In this document: in pieces, positions 44,731-53,925 of the stretch | Position numbering within the stretch: the stretch's first letter is position 1 | How the letters are laid out: each line of letters begins with the position of its first letter | Source: Streptomyces fagopyri | GTDB lineage: Bacteria; Actinomycetota; Actinomycetes; Streptomycetales; Streptomycetaceae | Assembly (NCBI RefSeq): GCF_009498275.1 | Contig: NZ_CP045643.1 | Coordinates: 5,394,001 to 5,458,000, forward strand | DNA length: 64,000 bases | Direction: 5' to 3' | Program-made: the position numbers and the translations under genes | Notes under the pieces: generated by a model | Told to the model about the DNA's origin: nothing | Database searches by the model: none | Seen by the model: only the letters and a program-made list of their open reading frames with translations

Positions 44731-44776
44731 GGACCGACGGCGGTGCCCCCGGACCCGGGGGCACCGCCGTCGGTCC
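44731..44776. terminator. 20-bp perfect stem terminator after ppc
   Basis: GGACCGACGGCGGTGCCCCC (44731-44750) pairs completely with 44757-44776 around the loop GGACCC, eight bases after the ppc stop. Being symmetrical, it can also end transcription of the convergent membrane-protein gene. Confidence 0.9.
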
Positions 44777-44856
44777 TCACCGGGCGAGGACGGCCGCTGT
44801 CGTTCTCACGGGGCCGGGAAGGCCGGCCGTCGTCGTGTTCGCGGGGCCGGAAGTCT

Positions 44857-45354
44857 TCAGAGGGCGAGGAAGGCCGCCGTCAGCAGCGCGAGCCCCGCGC
44901 CCGCCATCACCCAGGCCGCCCGGGTCAGCCGCAGACCGCCCGCGACCACCACCGAGGCCAGCAGCAGCGCGCCGCCCAGCGGAATCCACGCGTAGAGCAG
45001 TCCGGCCGGGCCGCTGCGGACCACCTCACCGCTGCCGGGCTTCACCGTGACCGCGTACGTGCGCCCCTTGCGCACGGCGGCCGGCTCCCCGATCGTGACG
45101 CGGGCCCGCGCCCGGGAACCCGCGGACACCGGCCGGTACGGACCGGTGCACCGTTCCTCCGAGCACGCCGTCACGGTCATGGTCCCCTGCTCCCGGCCCT
45201 TGCCCAGCATCACGTGCTGAGCCGTGCCCCAGGAGCCCCGGACACCCGCGATCAGGATCAGTGCCGTGACCGTCCCCATCGCCGCGAGCCGCCCGAACCG
45301 CAGCGCCGTCCGCGCGTTCTTCCGGGGGCGCTTGCGTGAGGTGGCGGCGGGCAT
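44857..45354 (-). CDS. Hypothetical three-helix membrane protein
   Basis: A 165-residue protein. A very basic N-terminus (SRKRPRKNARTALRFGR) is followed by one membrane helix (about 25-43), an extracytoplasmic domain of about 70 residues with two cysteines (TACSEERCTG) that may form a disulphide, and two closing helices (about 118-138 and 145-165). The start is an ATG at 45354. I do not recognise a family, although DUF-type Streptomyces proteins with this layout are common. It is upstream-isolated and ends against the ppc terminator. Confidence 0.75.
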   Translation of the reverse strand: MPAATSRKRPRKNARTALRFGRLAAMGTVTALILIAGVRGSWGTAQHVMLGKGREQGTMTVTACSEERCTGPYRPVSAGSRARARVTIGEPAAVRKGRTYAVTVKPGSGEVVRSGPAGLLYAWIPLGGALLLASVVVAGGLRLTRAAWVMAGAGLALLTAAFLAL

Positions 45355-45449
45355 GGCGGCGATCCTTGGCCATGGCCCTACGTCCGGTCAACTCGGCCGG
45401 GGGACAAGTCCGCAGTTGTACGAGTACGTCGATGGGACCCGGCCGCGGC

Positions 45450-46046
45450 TCAGGAGTTGTACGTGCCCTGCGCCCGCTCCAGCCCGTCGATGACGAGGCA
45501 TTCCACCGCGTCCGTGGCCCGGTCCACGAAGTAGCCCAGTTCCTTGCGCTCGGCCGACGCGAAGTCCTTGAGTACGAAGTCGGCGACCTGCATCCGGCCC
45601 GGGGGCCGGCCGATGCCGAAGCGCACCCGGTGGTAGTCGGGGCCCATCGCCTTCGTCATGGACTTCAGCCCGTTGTGGCCGTTGTCGCCGCCGCCCAGCT
45701 TGAGCCGCAGCACCCCGTAGTCGATGTCCAGCTCGTCATGGACCGCGACGACGTGCGCGAGCGGCACCTTGTAGAAGTCGCGCAGCGCGTTCACCGGGCC
45801 GCCGGACAGGTTCATGTACGACATCGGCTTGGCCAGGATCACCCGGCGGCCGGCGGGACCGGGCGGGCCGATACGGCCCTCGATCACCTGCGCCTGGGCC
45901 TTCCCGGCCCGCTTGAACCTGCCGCCGATCCGCTCCGCCAGGAGGTCGGCCACCATGAAGCCCACGTTGTGCCGGTTCATGGCGTACTCGGGGCCGGGAT
46001 TGCCCAGGCCCACGATCAGCCAGGGGGCGCCTGCGTCCGTCGTCAC
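45450..46046 (-). CDS. pth: Peptidyl-tRNA hydrolase
   Basis: Pth releases peptides from peptidyl-tRNA that drops off ribosomes. The family core is clear: [22 protein letters not shown] with the catalytic His, [29 protein letters not shown] and [14 protein letters not shown] choose the GTG at 46046 because GGGAG lies eight bases upstream; another GTG five codons up is possible. The order glmU-prs-rplY-pth is the usual actinobacterial one. Confidence 0.96.
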   Translation of the reverse strand: MTTDAGAPWLIVGLGNPGPEYAMNRHNVGFMVADLLAERIGGRFKRAGKAQAQVIEGRIGPPGPAGRRVILAKPMSYMNLSGGPVNALRDFYKVPLAHVVAVHDELDIDYGVLRLKLGGGDNGHNGLKSMTKAMGPDYHRVRFGIGRPPGRMQVADFVLKDFASAERKELGYFVDRATDAVECLVIDGLERAQGTYNS

Positions 46047-46128
46047 GTCCGTGTCTCCCACGGGTCCTTGATGCGCCGGGTCGTCCGACGCACCGGGTTG
46101 CCTGATGTGCCTGGGTCCTTGACAACGC

Positions 46129-46163
46129 GCCGGCCGCCGCCCCGGGAGGGAGCGGCGGCCGGC
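46129..46163 (-). terminator. 12-bp stem-loop between rplY and pth
   Basis: GCCGGCCGCCGC (46129-46140) pairs with GCGGCGGCCGGC (46152-46163) around an 11-base loop. It lies 20 bp past the rplY stop. It may only partly block read-through into pth. Confidence 0.65.
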
Positions 46164-46183
46164 ACAGGAGATTCCGCGGGGAA

Positions 46184-46768
46184 TCAGGCCTCGGTGTTCT
46201 CGGCCTCGGCGTCCGCCGGGGCCTCCTCCGCCTGCGCGGCGAGGACCTGGAGGACGACCGCGTCCTCGTCGATCGCCAGCGTGGTGCCCTTGGGGAGCGG
46301 GATGTCCTTGGCGAGGATGGCGGCGCCGGCCTCCAGGCCCTGGATGGAGACGGTGACCGACTCCGGGATGTGGGTGGCCTCGGCCTCGACCGTCAGCGTG
46401 CTGAGCACGTGCTCGAGCAGGAAGGCACCCGGGGCCAGCTCGCCCTCGGTGTGGACGTAGACCTCGACGTTGACCTTCTCGCCGCGCTTCACGAGGAGCA
46501 GGTCGACGTGCTCGAGGCTGCCCCTGATGGCGTCGCGCTGGACGGCCTTCGGGATCGCGAGCTCGGTCTTGCCCTCGATGTCCAGGGTGAGCAGGACGTT
46601 CGGGGTGCGCAGGGCGAGCTGCAGCTCGTGGCCCGGCAGCGCGATGTGGACGGGGTCGACACCGTGGCCGTAGACGACCGCGGGGACCTTGTTCTCACGG
46701 CGGATGCGGCGGGCGGCGCCCTTGCCGAACTCGGTACGGGTCTCGGCGGCGAGCTTGACGTCGGACAT
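46184..46768 (-). CDS. rplY: 50S ribosomal protein L25 / general stress protein Ctc
   Basis: A 194-residue long-form L25 (Ctc) that binds 5S rRNA. The start block [20 protein letters not shown] and VPAVVYGHG are diagnostic, followed by the C-terminal beta domain and an acidic Ala/Glu tail ([14 protein letters not shown]). The ATG at 46768 has GAGGAG seven bases upstream. Transcribed from the minus strand after prs, with a terminator-like hairpin between. Confidence 0.95.
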   Translation of the reverse strand: MSDVKLAAETRTEFGKGAARRIRRENKVPAVVYGHGVDPVHIALPGHELQLALRTPNVLLTLDIEGKTELAIPKAVQRDAIRGSLEHVDLLLVKRGEKVNVEVYVHTEGELAPGAFLLEHVLSTLTVEAEATHIPESVTVSIQGLEAGAAILAKDIPLPKGTTLAIDEDAVVLQVLAAQAEEAPADAEAENTEA

Positions 46769-46873
46769 GTGCACTCCTCGTAGTAACGGACCCGAAGGGC
46801 CTGGGGATGAGGTCACCCGGCCGAACATCGGCCTGCTACGAAGAGCGCGTCGATAACGGACCGCCACACAGAA

Positions 46874-46928
46874 GTGTGGCCTCCCTCGCCGAGCAACTCG
46901 CGCAGTCTACTCGGCGGGAAGGCCACAC
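46874..46928 (-). terminator. Stem-loop between prs and rplY
   Basis: GTGTGGCCT (46874-46882) pairs with AGGCCACAC (46920-46928), and GCCGAG (46888-46893) with CTCGGC (46910-46915). The intervening bases are nearly complementary, making a long irregular stem 12 bp past the prs stop. Confidence 0.7.
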
Positions 46929-46940
46929 CCAAAAGGATCT

Positions 46941-47915
46941 CTACTGCTCCTCGAACAGGCTCGTCACCGAGCCGTCCTCGAAGACCTCACGCACCGCGTT
47001 GGCGATCGTCGGCGCGATGGAGAGCACCGTGATCTTGTCCAGCTCCAGCTCGCCCGGGGTCGGCAGGGTGTCCGTGAAGACGAACTCGCTGACCTTGGAG
47101 TTCTTCAGACGGTCGGCGGCCGGACCGGAGAGCACGCCGTGCGTGGCCGTGACGATGACGTCCTCGGCGCCGTGCGCGAAGAGGGCGTCGGCGGCGGCGC
47201 AGATCGTGCCACCCGTGTCGATCATGTCGTCGACGAGGACACAGACGCGGCCCTTCACGTCGCCGACGACCTCGTGGACGGTGACCTTGTTGGCGACGTC
47301 CTTGTCGCGGCGCTTGTGCACGATCGCCAGCGGGGCGTCCAGCCGGTCGCACCAGCGGTCGGCGACGCGCACGCGGCCCGCGTCGGGGGAGACGACGGTG
47401 AGCTTCGACCTGTCGACCTTGGCGCCCACGTAGTCCGCCAGGATCGGCAGCGCGAAGAGGTGGTCGACCGGGCCGTCGAAGAAGCCCTGGATCTGGTCGG
47501 TGTGCAGATCGACGGTGAGGATGCGGTCGGCGCCCGCCGTCTTCATCAGGTCCGCGATCAGACGCGCCGAGATCGGTTCACGTCCGCGGTGCTTCTTGTC
47601 CTGCCGGGCGTAACCGTAGAACGGCACGATCACCGTGATGCTGCGCGCGGACGCCCGCTTCAGGGCGTCGATCATGATCAGCTGCTCCATGATCCACTTG
47701 TTGATGGGAGCCGTGTGGCTCTGCATCAGGAAGCAGTCGGCGCCGCGGGCGGACTCCTGGTAACGGATGTAGATCTCGCCGTTCGCGAAGTCGAAGGCCT
47801 TCGTCGGGACTACCCCGACACCCAGCTTGTGGGCGACCTCCTCGGCAAGCTCGGGGTGGGCGCGGCCGGAGAAGAACATCATCTTCTTCTTGCCGGTCGT
47901 CTTGATCCCGGTCAC
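46941..47915 (-). CDS. prs: Ribose-phosphate pyrophosphokinase
   Basis: Prs makes PRPP from ribose-5-phosphate and ATP for nucleotide, histidine and tryptophan synthesis. The 324-residue protein has the class I signatures YGYARQDKKHRGREPISA, the metal/flexible loop VDLHTDQIQGFF and the PRPP loop VLVDDMIDTGGTI. The start is the GTG at 47915, with GAGGAG upstream. It follows glmU at 145 bp, a conserved pairing that links UDP-GlcNAc and PRPP supply. Confidence 0.97.
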   Translation of the reverse strand: MTGIKTTGKKKMMFFSGRAHPELAEEVAHKLGVGVVPTKAFDFANGEIYIRYQESARGADCFLMQSHTAPINKWIMEQLIMIDALKRASARSITVIVPFYGYARQDKKHRGREPISARLIADLMKTAGADRILTVDLHTDQIQGFFDGPVDHLFALPILADYVGAKVDRSKLTVVSPDAGRVRVADRWCDRLDAPLAIVHKRRDKDVANKVTVHEVVGDVKGRVCVLVDDMIDTGGTICAAADALFAHGAEDVIVTATHGVLSGPAADRLKNSKVSEFVFTDTLPTPGELELDKITVLSIAPTIANAVREVFEDGSVTSLFEEQ

Positions 47916-48060
47916 AGCACTGTCTCCTCAGAGGTGTCTCAGCTGGGTGGTGAGAGGACATCTCCGCTGGGCGCGGGAGGCCGTCTCAGCTGGGGGTGCG
48001 GGTGCACGGTGCGGGTGTGCACTTATCACGGTACGCCGTGTCAGACGCACCTGTTTCCGG

Positions 48061-49509
48061 TCAGGCTTCGCCTTCCGGCTCCCGGGAGGCCGCCTCGGCG
48101 GCCTTCGCGGCCGCGCTTCCCGGACGCTTGCGGGCCACCCAACCCTCGATATTCCGCTGCTGGCCACGGGCCACGGCCAGCGAACCGGGCGGTACGTCCT
48201 TGGTGATGACGGAGCCCGCGGCGGTGTACGCGCCGTCCCCCACCGTGACGGGAGCCACAAACATGTTGTCCGAACCGGTGCGGCAGTGGGAGCCCACGGT
48301 GGTGTGGTGCTTCTCCTGCCCGTCGTAGTTCACGAAGACGCTGGCGGCACCGATGTTCGAGTGGTCGCCGATCGTCGCGTCGCCCACGTACGAGAGATGG
48401 GGGATCTTCGTGCCCTCGCCGATCGTGGAGTTCTTCGTCTCGACGTACGTGCCGATCTTGGCCTTGAGGCCGAGGCGGGTGCCGGGGCGCAGGTACGCGA
48501 ACGGGCCGACGACGGCTTCGGGGCCGACCTCGGCGCTGTTGGCGACCGTGGTGTCGACCCGCGCCCCCGCCCCCACCCTGGTGTCCTTCAGGCGGCAGTT
48601 GGGTCCGACCTCGGCGCCCTCGGCGAGATGCGTGGCGCCCTGCAGCTGGGTGCCGGGGTGCACGATCGCGTCCTGCTCGAAGGTGACGGTGACGTCGACC
48701 CAGGTCGAGGCCGGGTCGACGACGGTGACGCCGGCGAGCATGGCCCGCTCCAGCAGCCGGTCGTTGAGGGTGCGGCGGGCCGCGGCCAGCTGGACGCGGT
48801 TGTTGATCCCGGCGATCTCGCGGTGGTCGGCGGAGACGGAGGCGCCGACCCGGTGCCCGGCCTCGCGCAGGATGCCCAGGACGTCGGTGAGGTACTCCTC
48901 GCCCTGGCTGTTGTCGGTCCGCACCTTGCCGAGCGCGTCCGCCAGCAGCTGCCCGTCGAAGGCGAACACCCCGGAGTTGATCTCCCGGATCGCCCGCTGC
49001 GACTCGGTGGCGTCCTTGTGCTCGACGATCGCGGTGACGGCGCCGCTGGCCCCGTCCCGGACGATACGGCCGTAGCCGGTGGCGTCGGGGACCTCGGCGG
49101 TGAGCACGGTGACGGCGTTGCCGTCGCTGTCGTGGGTCGCGGCGAGCCGGCGCAGGGTCTCGCCGCTGAGCAGCGGGGTGTCGCCGCAGACCACGACGAC
49201 GGTTCCGTCGATGCCGCCGCCGAGCTCCTCGAGCGCCATGCGGACGGCGTGCCCGGTGCCGTTCTGCTCGGCCTGGACGGCGGTGCGGACCGTCGGGTCG
49301 GACTGGGCGAGGTGCGCGGTGACCTGCTCGCGGGCGTGGCCCACGACGACGACCAGGTTCTCCGGCTCCAACGCGCGGGCGGCCGCCAGTACATGGCCCA
49401 CCAGGGAACGGCCGCACAGTTCGTGCAGGACCTTGGGTGTGGCCGACTTCATACGGGTGCCCTCACCCGCTGCGAGAACGACGACGGCTGCCGGGCGATT
49501 GGCGCTCAC
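48061..49509 (-). CDS. glmU: Bifunctional GlmU: glucosamine-1-phosphate acetyltransferase / GlcNAc-1-P uridyltransferase
   Basis: GlmU makes UDP-GlcNAc for peptidoglycan. The N-terminal half is a nucleotidyltransferase ([39 protein letters not shown]). The C-terminal half (from about residue 265) is a left-handed beta-helix of hexapeptides, with [16 protein letters not shown] carrying acetyl-transfer residues. It has 482 residues including a charged Ala/Glu tail. The GTG start at 49509 has GAAGGG six bases upstream. tRNA-Gln lies 118 bp upstream on the same strand. Confidence 0.97.
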   Translation of the reverse strand: MSANRPAAVVVLAAGEGTRMKSATPKVLHELCGRSLVGHVLAAARALEPENLVVVVGHAREQVTAHLAQSDPTVRTAVQAEQNGTGHAVRMALEELGGGIDGTVVVVCGDTPLLSGETLRRLAATHDSDGNAVTVLTAEVPDATGYGRIVRDGASGAVTAIVEHKDATESQRAIREINSGVFAFDGQLLADALGKVRTDNSQGEEYLTDVLGILREAGHRVGASVSADHREIAGINNRVQLAAARRTLNDRLLERAMLAGVTVVDPASTWVDVTVTFEQDAIVHPGTQLQGATHLAEGAEVGPNCRLKDTRVGAGARVDTTVANSAEVGPEAVVGPFAYLRPGTRLGLKAKIGTYVETKNSTIGEGTKIPHLSYVGDATIGDHSNIGAASVFVNYDGQEKHHTTVGSHCRTGSDNMFVAPVTVGDGAYTAAGSVITKDVPPGSLAVARGQQRNIEGWVARKRPGSAAAKAAEAASREPEGEA

Positions 49510-49627
49510 GGGAATGCCCTTCGGCTACGGATGACTGGGGTGTGGACAACCGCAGGATACCGGGGCGTATCAGGAGTGACATGAGAGCGGGCCCTGACGG
49601 AACTGTCAGGGCCCGAATCGGTCATGG

Positions 49628-49699
49628 CTCCCCCGCCAGGACTCGAACCCGGACAGATGGCACCAAAAGCCACAGTGCTGCCAATTACACCACGGGGGA
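49628..49699 (-). tRNA. tRNA-Gln (anticodon TTG)
   Basis: Read on the minus strand, the 72-nt sequence folds as a cloverleaf. The acceptor TCCCCCG pairs with CGGGGGA; the D arm contains GTAATTGGCAGCA; the anticodon stem GTGGC/GCCAT holds loop TTTTGGT, so the anticodon is TTG; the T arm reads CCGGGTTCGAGTCCTGG. The discriminator is G. CCA is not encoded. Confidence 0.96.
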
Positions 49700-49940
49700 T
49701 CACTCTCGCCCGGACCGGACATTTGGTCAGGTCGCCGAGTGGGCACCCAACACTATGCCGTACCGGGCGCCTTCGACGCGACGGTACTGATGCGAGCGGG
49801 CTTCCGGGGTCGAACGATGAGCGATTCTGCAGTTCGAGGGACACCGGCGGGTTTCGCGCCCCTTCGACGGCGGAGCACGGTGTCGTGGAGGAGGCGAAAC
49901 TCACCGGAAAAGGGATGCGGTGCAAACGTAGGCTGGAGGC

Positions 49941-51251
49941 ATGACCACGACGGGGGAAGAGCACACCGCGGCCGGGACAGGGCCGTGGTGGTGGGTCAGG
50001 TGGCGCGGTGCCGCGCTCGACGTGGGCCTGGCGCTCATGTCGGCGGCCGAGTGCGCGACAGAGGGAATCCCGTTCGCACACGACGCGGGCCTGCCGGCCG
50101 CGGTGGGCGCGGTGTTCGGTCTGCTCGCCGGGTCCGTACTGCTGCTGCGGCGCAAGTGGCCGATCGCCGTCGTACTGGTGTCCATCGCGATCACGCCCGC
50201 GCAGATGGGCTTCGCGATGGGACTCGTCGGGCTGTACACGCTCGCCGCGTCCGAGCTGCCGCGCCGGATCATCGCGGCGCTCGCGGGGATGTCCTTCGCC
50301 GGGATGCTGATCGTCACGTTCGTCCGGGCCCATCAGGGCATGGTCCGCGGCGACGTGACCATGGGGGACTGGTTCGTCCCCTTCGTCTCCATCACGACCG
50401 CCATCGGCATGACCGCCCCGCCCGTCCTGCTCGGCCTGTACGTAGGGGCACGGCGCCGCCTGATGGAGAGCTTGCGCGAACGCGCCGACTCGCTGGAGCG
50501 GGAGTTGCAGCTGCTGGCCGAGCGGGCCGAGGAGCGGGCGGAGTGGGCGCGCAACGAGGAGCGCACACGGATCGCGCGGGAGATGCACGACGTGGTCGCG
50601 CACCGGGTGTCCTTGATGGTGGTGCACGCGGCGGCGCTCCAGGCCGTGGCCCGGAAGGATCCCGAGAAGGCCGTACGGAACGCGGCGCTGGTCGGCGACA
50701 TGGGACGGCAGGCGCTGACCGAGCTGCGCGAGATGCTGGGCGTGCTGCGCACGGGGGACGGGCTGGCCTCGCGGCCCCAGCCGGTGCCGCTGGCCGCGGT
50801 GGGCATGGCGGCGGCCGCGGCGGCGTCGCGCGCGGCCGACGATCCGGGAGAGGGGCCCAGCCTCGCGGAACTGGACGAGCTGGTCGGGCAGTCGGCGGCG
50901 GCCGGGATGGTGGTCGCCCTCTCGGTGGAGGGCGATACGCGGCCGTACGCGCCGGAGATCGAACAGACCGCCTACCGGGTCGTCCAGGAGGCGCTGACCA
51001 ACGTCCACAAGCACGCGGCGGGCGCGAAGACGTACGTGCGGCTCGCTCACCGGGTGTCCGAGATCGCCATGCAGGTCGAGAACGAGTGCCCGCCCGAGCC
51101 GGGGGCGGTGTCCGCCGTGCGGCTTCCCAGCGGGGGCAACGGGCTGCTGGGGATGAAGGAACGTGTCGCCGCGCTCGGCGGGGTGTTCGTCTCCGGCCCC
51201 ACGGACGCGGGGGGTTTCCGCGTGTCGGCGGTACTCCCGTCCAAGCCCTGA
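49941..51251 (+). CDS. Sensor histidine kinase (NarL/DesK-type, orphan)
   Basis: A 436-residue membrane sensor kinase with about five membrane helices (30-170). The dimerisation domain has the phosphorylated histidine in RIAREMHDVVAHRVSLMVV (HisKA_3), and the ATPase domain has the N-box QEALTNVHKHA and the G-box GNGLLGMKERV. Such kinases pair with LuxR-type regulators. No regulator is adjacent; the two LuxR-type orphans in this window (29570 and 36812) are over 12 kb away, and only the latter has an intact Asp. The ATG has TGGAGG upstream. Confidence 0.92.
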   Translation: MTTTGEEHTAAGTGPWWWVRWRGAALDVGLALMSAAECATEGIPFAHDAGLPAAVGAVFGLLAGSVLLLRRKWPIAVVLVSIAITPAQMGFAMGLVGLYTLAASELPRRIIAALAGMSFAGMLIVTFVRAHQGMVRGDVTMGDWFVPFVSITTAIGMTAPPVLLGLYVGARRRLMESLRERADSLERELQLLAERAEERAEWARNEERTRIAREMHDVVAHRVSLMVVHAAALQAVARKDPEKAVRNAALVGDMGRQALTELREMLGVLRTGDGLASRPQPVPLAAVGMAAAAAASRAADDPGEGPSLAELDELVGQSAAAGMVVALSVEGDTRPYAPEIEQTAYRVVQEALTNVHKHAAGAKTYVRLAHRVSEIAMQVENECPPEPGAVSAVRLPSGGNGLLGMKERVAALGGVFVSGPTDAGGFRVSAVLPSKP

Positions 51252-51335
51252 ACGCTGCCGCTGCGACCCCGGGTACCTTCGCCACCCCCGGCGGTGGCAT
51301 CCGTACCCGGGGACTGCCGCCCCCGGACCCCCGCA

Positions 51336-51530
51336 TCGGCCTGAACGGCCTCGCGCTCGAACGCCGGACGGGCTGAAGGACATGCCCCCACCCGGAACCG
51401 TCCGTCCGGTCCCTTTCAGCGCGGGCCCGCACCCCCCAGCCCGTCCGGCGTTCGAGGACGAGCCCTTCGGGCGACGGGGGTCCAGGGGGCGGAGGCCCTT
51501 GGCGGGGGTCTGGGGCGGAGCGCCCAGGTA
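51336..51530. repeat. Composite family A element between the kinase and SUKH-3 genes
   Basis: A forward unit (51336-51376), a 60-bp spacer and an inverted unit (51436-51474) are followed by a GGGGGTCC/GGAGCGCCC tail to about 51530. The layout is the same as at 35806-36030. It lies between convergent genes and borders the toxin/immunity-like cluster. The 325-bp gap has no gene. Confidence 0.8.
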
Positions 51531-51576
51531 CGGGATGGGTCGGGTAGGGGCGGCGGGGGCGAAGAAACCCGTCCGG

Positions 51577-52068
51577 TCAGCCGGCGGTCAGACGTGCCGG
51601 CTCGACGCCGGACACGAGCGTCGTCAGGGCCGTGTCGATATCCGGCCCGAGATACCAGTCACCGGTGTGATCGAGCGCGTACACCCGCCCCTCGCTGTCG
51701 ATGGCGAGCAACGCCCGGGAGTCGGACTCCTCCCCCAGCGGACACACCTCCGCATCCAGCGCCCGCCCGAGATCACCCAGCGTGCGAGCCATGTGCAGCC
51801 CGTGCAACGGGTCGAGGTCGAGCGCGACCGGGGCGAGTTGACGGCCGGGCCCGGACGGCACGACCCGCAGCCCCCCGAACTCCGCCCACGCCTCCACCGC
51901 GGCCGGAAACACGGCGTGCCGGTGCCCGGCGGGCGACTCGTGCTCCCGCAGTGCGTCGGCCCAGTACTCGGCCTGCTTTATGTCCCAGCGTCCGGGCTGC
52001 CACCCCGCGGAGCGGAGTGCGGCGTCCACGGGGACGGAGAAGCGTGTGGAGGTGCGGTCGGCGTGCAT
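51577..52068 (-). CDS. SUKH-3 domain protein (immunity-type)
   Basis: A 163-residue protein matching the SUKH-3 pattern that I recall: SVPVDAALRSAGWQPGRWD at the start, AVEAWAEFGGLRVVPSG in the middle, and AIDSEGRVYALDHTGDWYLG near the end. SUKH proteins typically neutralise nuclease or deaminase toxins by binding them. The start ATG at 52068 is the best-conserved option; in-frame sequence further upstream is not protein-like. The neighbouring upstream gene encodes a YwqJ-like deaminase on the same strand, 119 bp away, so the two probably form a pair. Confidence 0.8.
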   Translation of the reverse strand: MHADRTSTRFSVPVDAALRSAGWQPGRWDIKQAEYWADALREHESPAGHRHAVFPAAVEAWAEFGGLRVVPSGPGRQLAPVALDLDPLHGLHMARTLGDLGRALDAEVCPLGEESDSRALLAIDSEGRVYALDHTGDWYLGPDIDTALTTLVSGVEPARLTAG

Positions 52069-52187
52069 CTGCCCTTCGTTCGTCGAGCGACATGGGGTGG
52101 GGGGACAAGGGACCGGCGGCGCGGCGCGGCGGAGCGGCAGGAGAAGTAGGGGCGCCGTCGTACGTACGTGTGCGCGAGTCGCTGGGT

Positions 52188-52694
52188 TCAGTCGCCGGCG
52201 GGCACCGTCGGATCGACGACGCGGACACCGAAGTGGTCGCTGAGCGCCGTGCAGGCACGACACGGCGCCGCGAAGCCCCCGTGCAGGGGGTCACCGTCCT
52301 CACGGATACGACGGGCGGTGAGCTTGGCCTGTTTGAGGGCCCTGCGCGCCTCGCCGTTGGTCATCGGCTTGCGCGCGGCCCGCTTGCTGCGCGCGGCGTC
52401 GAGGCCGGTGATGTGCCGGGAGATCAGGATCGCCTCGGCGCAGCGGCCGGTGAAGCGGTCGCGCTGCGCGCTGGTGAGGGTGTCGAGGAAGTCCTGGACC
52501 AGGGGGTGAAGAGCGGGCGGCTGGTCGCCGCGGGCCGCGGTGCCCGTGAGGGTCGCCCCGCGCACCGAGAGGGCGGCGGCGACGGTCGGAAGTATGCCGT
52601 CCCGGCGGTGCAGGAGGGTGGGGGTGTGCGGTGCCTCGGAGCTGCTCCAGCCGACGCGCGGGTCCCCGGACGTGCCTGTATGCGTCGCGTTCAT
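52188..52694 (-). CDS. YwqJ-like deaminase domain protein
   Basis: A 168-residue protein of the deaminase superfamily. The metal and catalytic residues are visible as C85-A-E87 in FTGRCAEAILISRHI and P144-C145-R-A-C148 in AAPCRACTALSDHFGV, the two motifs of zinc-dependent nucleotide/nucleic acid deaminases. HPLVQDFLDTLTSAQRDRF precedes them. There is no signal peptide or secretion-domain. The ATG at 52694 follows GGGAGGGAAG. It is transcribed with the SUKH-3 gene and is divergent from the HNH-SUKH gene. Confidence 0.8.
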   Translation of the reverse strand: MNATHTGTSGDPRVGWSSSEAPHTPTLLHRRDGILPTVAAALSVRGATLTGTAARGDQPPALHPLVQDFLDTLTSAQRDRFTGRCAEAILISRHITGLDAARSKRAARKPMTNGEARRALKQAKLTARRIREDGDPLHGGFAAPCRACTALSDHFGVRVVDPTVPAGD

Positions 52695-52922
52695 GATCGC
52701 TCTTCCCTCCCGTGCATCCCCCGATGCGGCTACAGACTGCCAAACGGCGCGGCGGGTGGGGAAGCTGGGGCGCGCGACACGCCCGGGCTTCGTCGCACCG
52801 TCACGGCGAGGTGACGGCAGGTCACGTAACCGGAGGCCCGGTGACCGGTGTCGTTCAACCGCATAGGCTGTCGACATCCGCGATCCATACAGCTATTGAG
52901 AACGCCGCAGGGGGCAACAGCG

Positions 52923-53918
52923 ATGACGACAGGTCGGCTCGGGCAGCAAGCCGCGCCGCCGAACGCGGCCTACGCCGGGCAGGTCGTGCACTTCCCGGAT
53001 CCGGTCCGGGCCGCTCGCCACCCCAGGGGTGTACGGGTCGACGCGCACGGCCACCCCGACTTCTCGGCGTACGCGCGTGCCGCCGCGGAGATCGCCGAAC
53101 CCCCGGAGGGTTTCGGCGTCGACGAACTGCGCCTGACGGACTACGTGTCCGCGAACGCGGCGCTCGCCGCGACCGGCCACGAGCTGTGGGACACGATCCC
53201 GTCCGTGTCCACACCGCACGGCTGGACCTGGCACCACGTGGCCGGTACCCGGCGGTTGGAGCTCGTCCCCGTCGAGGTGAAAGCCCTGCTGCGGCACCAC
53301 GGCGGCATCGCGACCACGGCTGTCGACCACACCAAGCGCGGGACGCGGCCGTTGCAGGAGACGCGGCCCGCGCACTTCGCGCTGCCGAAGTCCTCGGTCG
53401 CGGTGACGGAGCAACAGGTGCTCGCGGTCGAGGAGGATCTCGGCTACCGGCTGCCGGGCGCCTACCGGTCCTTCCTGAAGGCGGCGGGAGGCTGCGCGCC
53501 GGTCGGCGCCGTGCTCGACGCGGAGCTCGGACTCCTGCTCGACCAGCCCTTCTTCACGGTGCGGGAAGAGGCCGCGGTCAACGACCTCGTCTACATCAAC
53601 AAGTGCCTGCGCGACCATCTGACCAAGGACTACCTGTGCGTCGGTTTCGTGCAGGGCGGCCTGCTCGCCGTGAAGGTGAAGGGCGACGCGATCGGGTCGG
53701 TGTGGTTCTGCGCGTACGACGACGCCCGCGACCAGGACGCGTGGCCTCCGGCCGAGCGGGTGCGGCGGCTGCTGCTGTCCTGCGGCGCCGACTTCGACCA
53801 GTTCCTGTCCCGGCTCGCGGGCAATCCGCCGGAGCTGGAGACGGTGGCGAACCTGATGGTGGACGGCGGCTTCGCGCACGCCGTTCCCGTCTCTTCCGTG
53901 TCTTCGGTGGGGGAGTGA
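52923..53918 (+). CDS. HNH nuclease (WHH-type) domain fused to a SUKH/SMI1-KNR4 immunity domain
   Basis: A 331-residue protein with two recognisable parts. Residues 30-145 resemble a toxin-type HNH nuclease: DAHGHPDFSAYA, then ELWDTIPSVSTPHGWTWHHV, with the W103-H104-H105 catalytic-like motif, and LELVPVEVKALLRHHGG. Residues 158-320 match SUKH: VAVTEQQVLAVEEDLGYRLPGAYRSFLKAAGG and the later DLVYINKCLRDHLTKDYLCVGF block. The nuclease and its usual immunity domain are in one chain. The ATG at 52923 begins MTTGRLGQQ; there is no signal peptide. It is co-transcribed with the next gene, seven bases downstream. Confidence 0.78.
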   Translation: MTTGRLGQQAAPPNAAYAGQVVHFPDPVRAARHPRGVRVDAHGHPDFSAYARAAAEIAEPPEGFGVDELRLTDYVSANAALAATGHELWDTIPSVSTPHGWTWHHVAGTRRLELVPVEVKALLRHHGGIATTAVDHTKRGTRPLQETRPAHFALPKSSVAVTEQQVLAVEEDLGYRLPGAYRSFLKAAGGCAPVGAVLDAELGLLLDQPFFTVREEAAVNDLVYINKCLRDHLTKDYLCVGFVQGGLLAVKVKGDAIGSVWFCAYDDARDQDAWPPAERVRRLLLSCGADFDQFLSRLAGNPPELETVANLMVDGGFAHAVPVSSVSSVGE

Positions 53919-53925
53919 ACGTCCG

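Noticed and set aside
49700..49940. Integrase or attachment site next to tRNA-Gln
   Set aside because: The tRNA is intact, and I see no direct repeat of its 3' end or integrase gene nearby.
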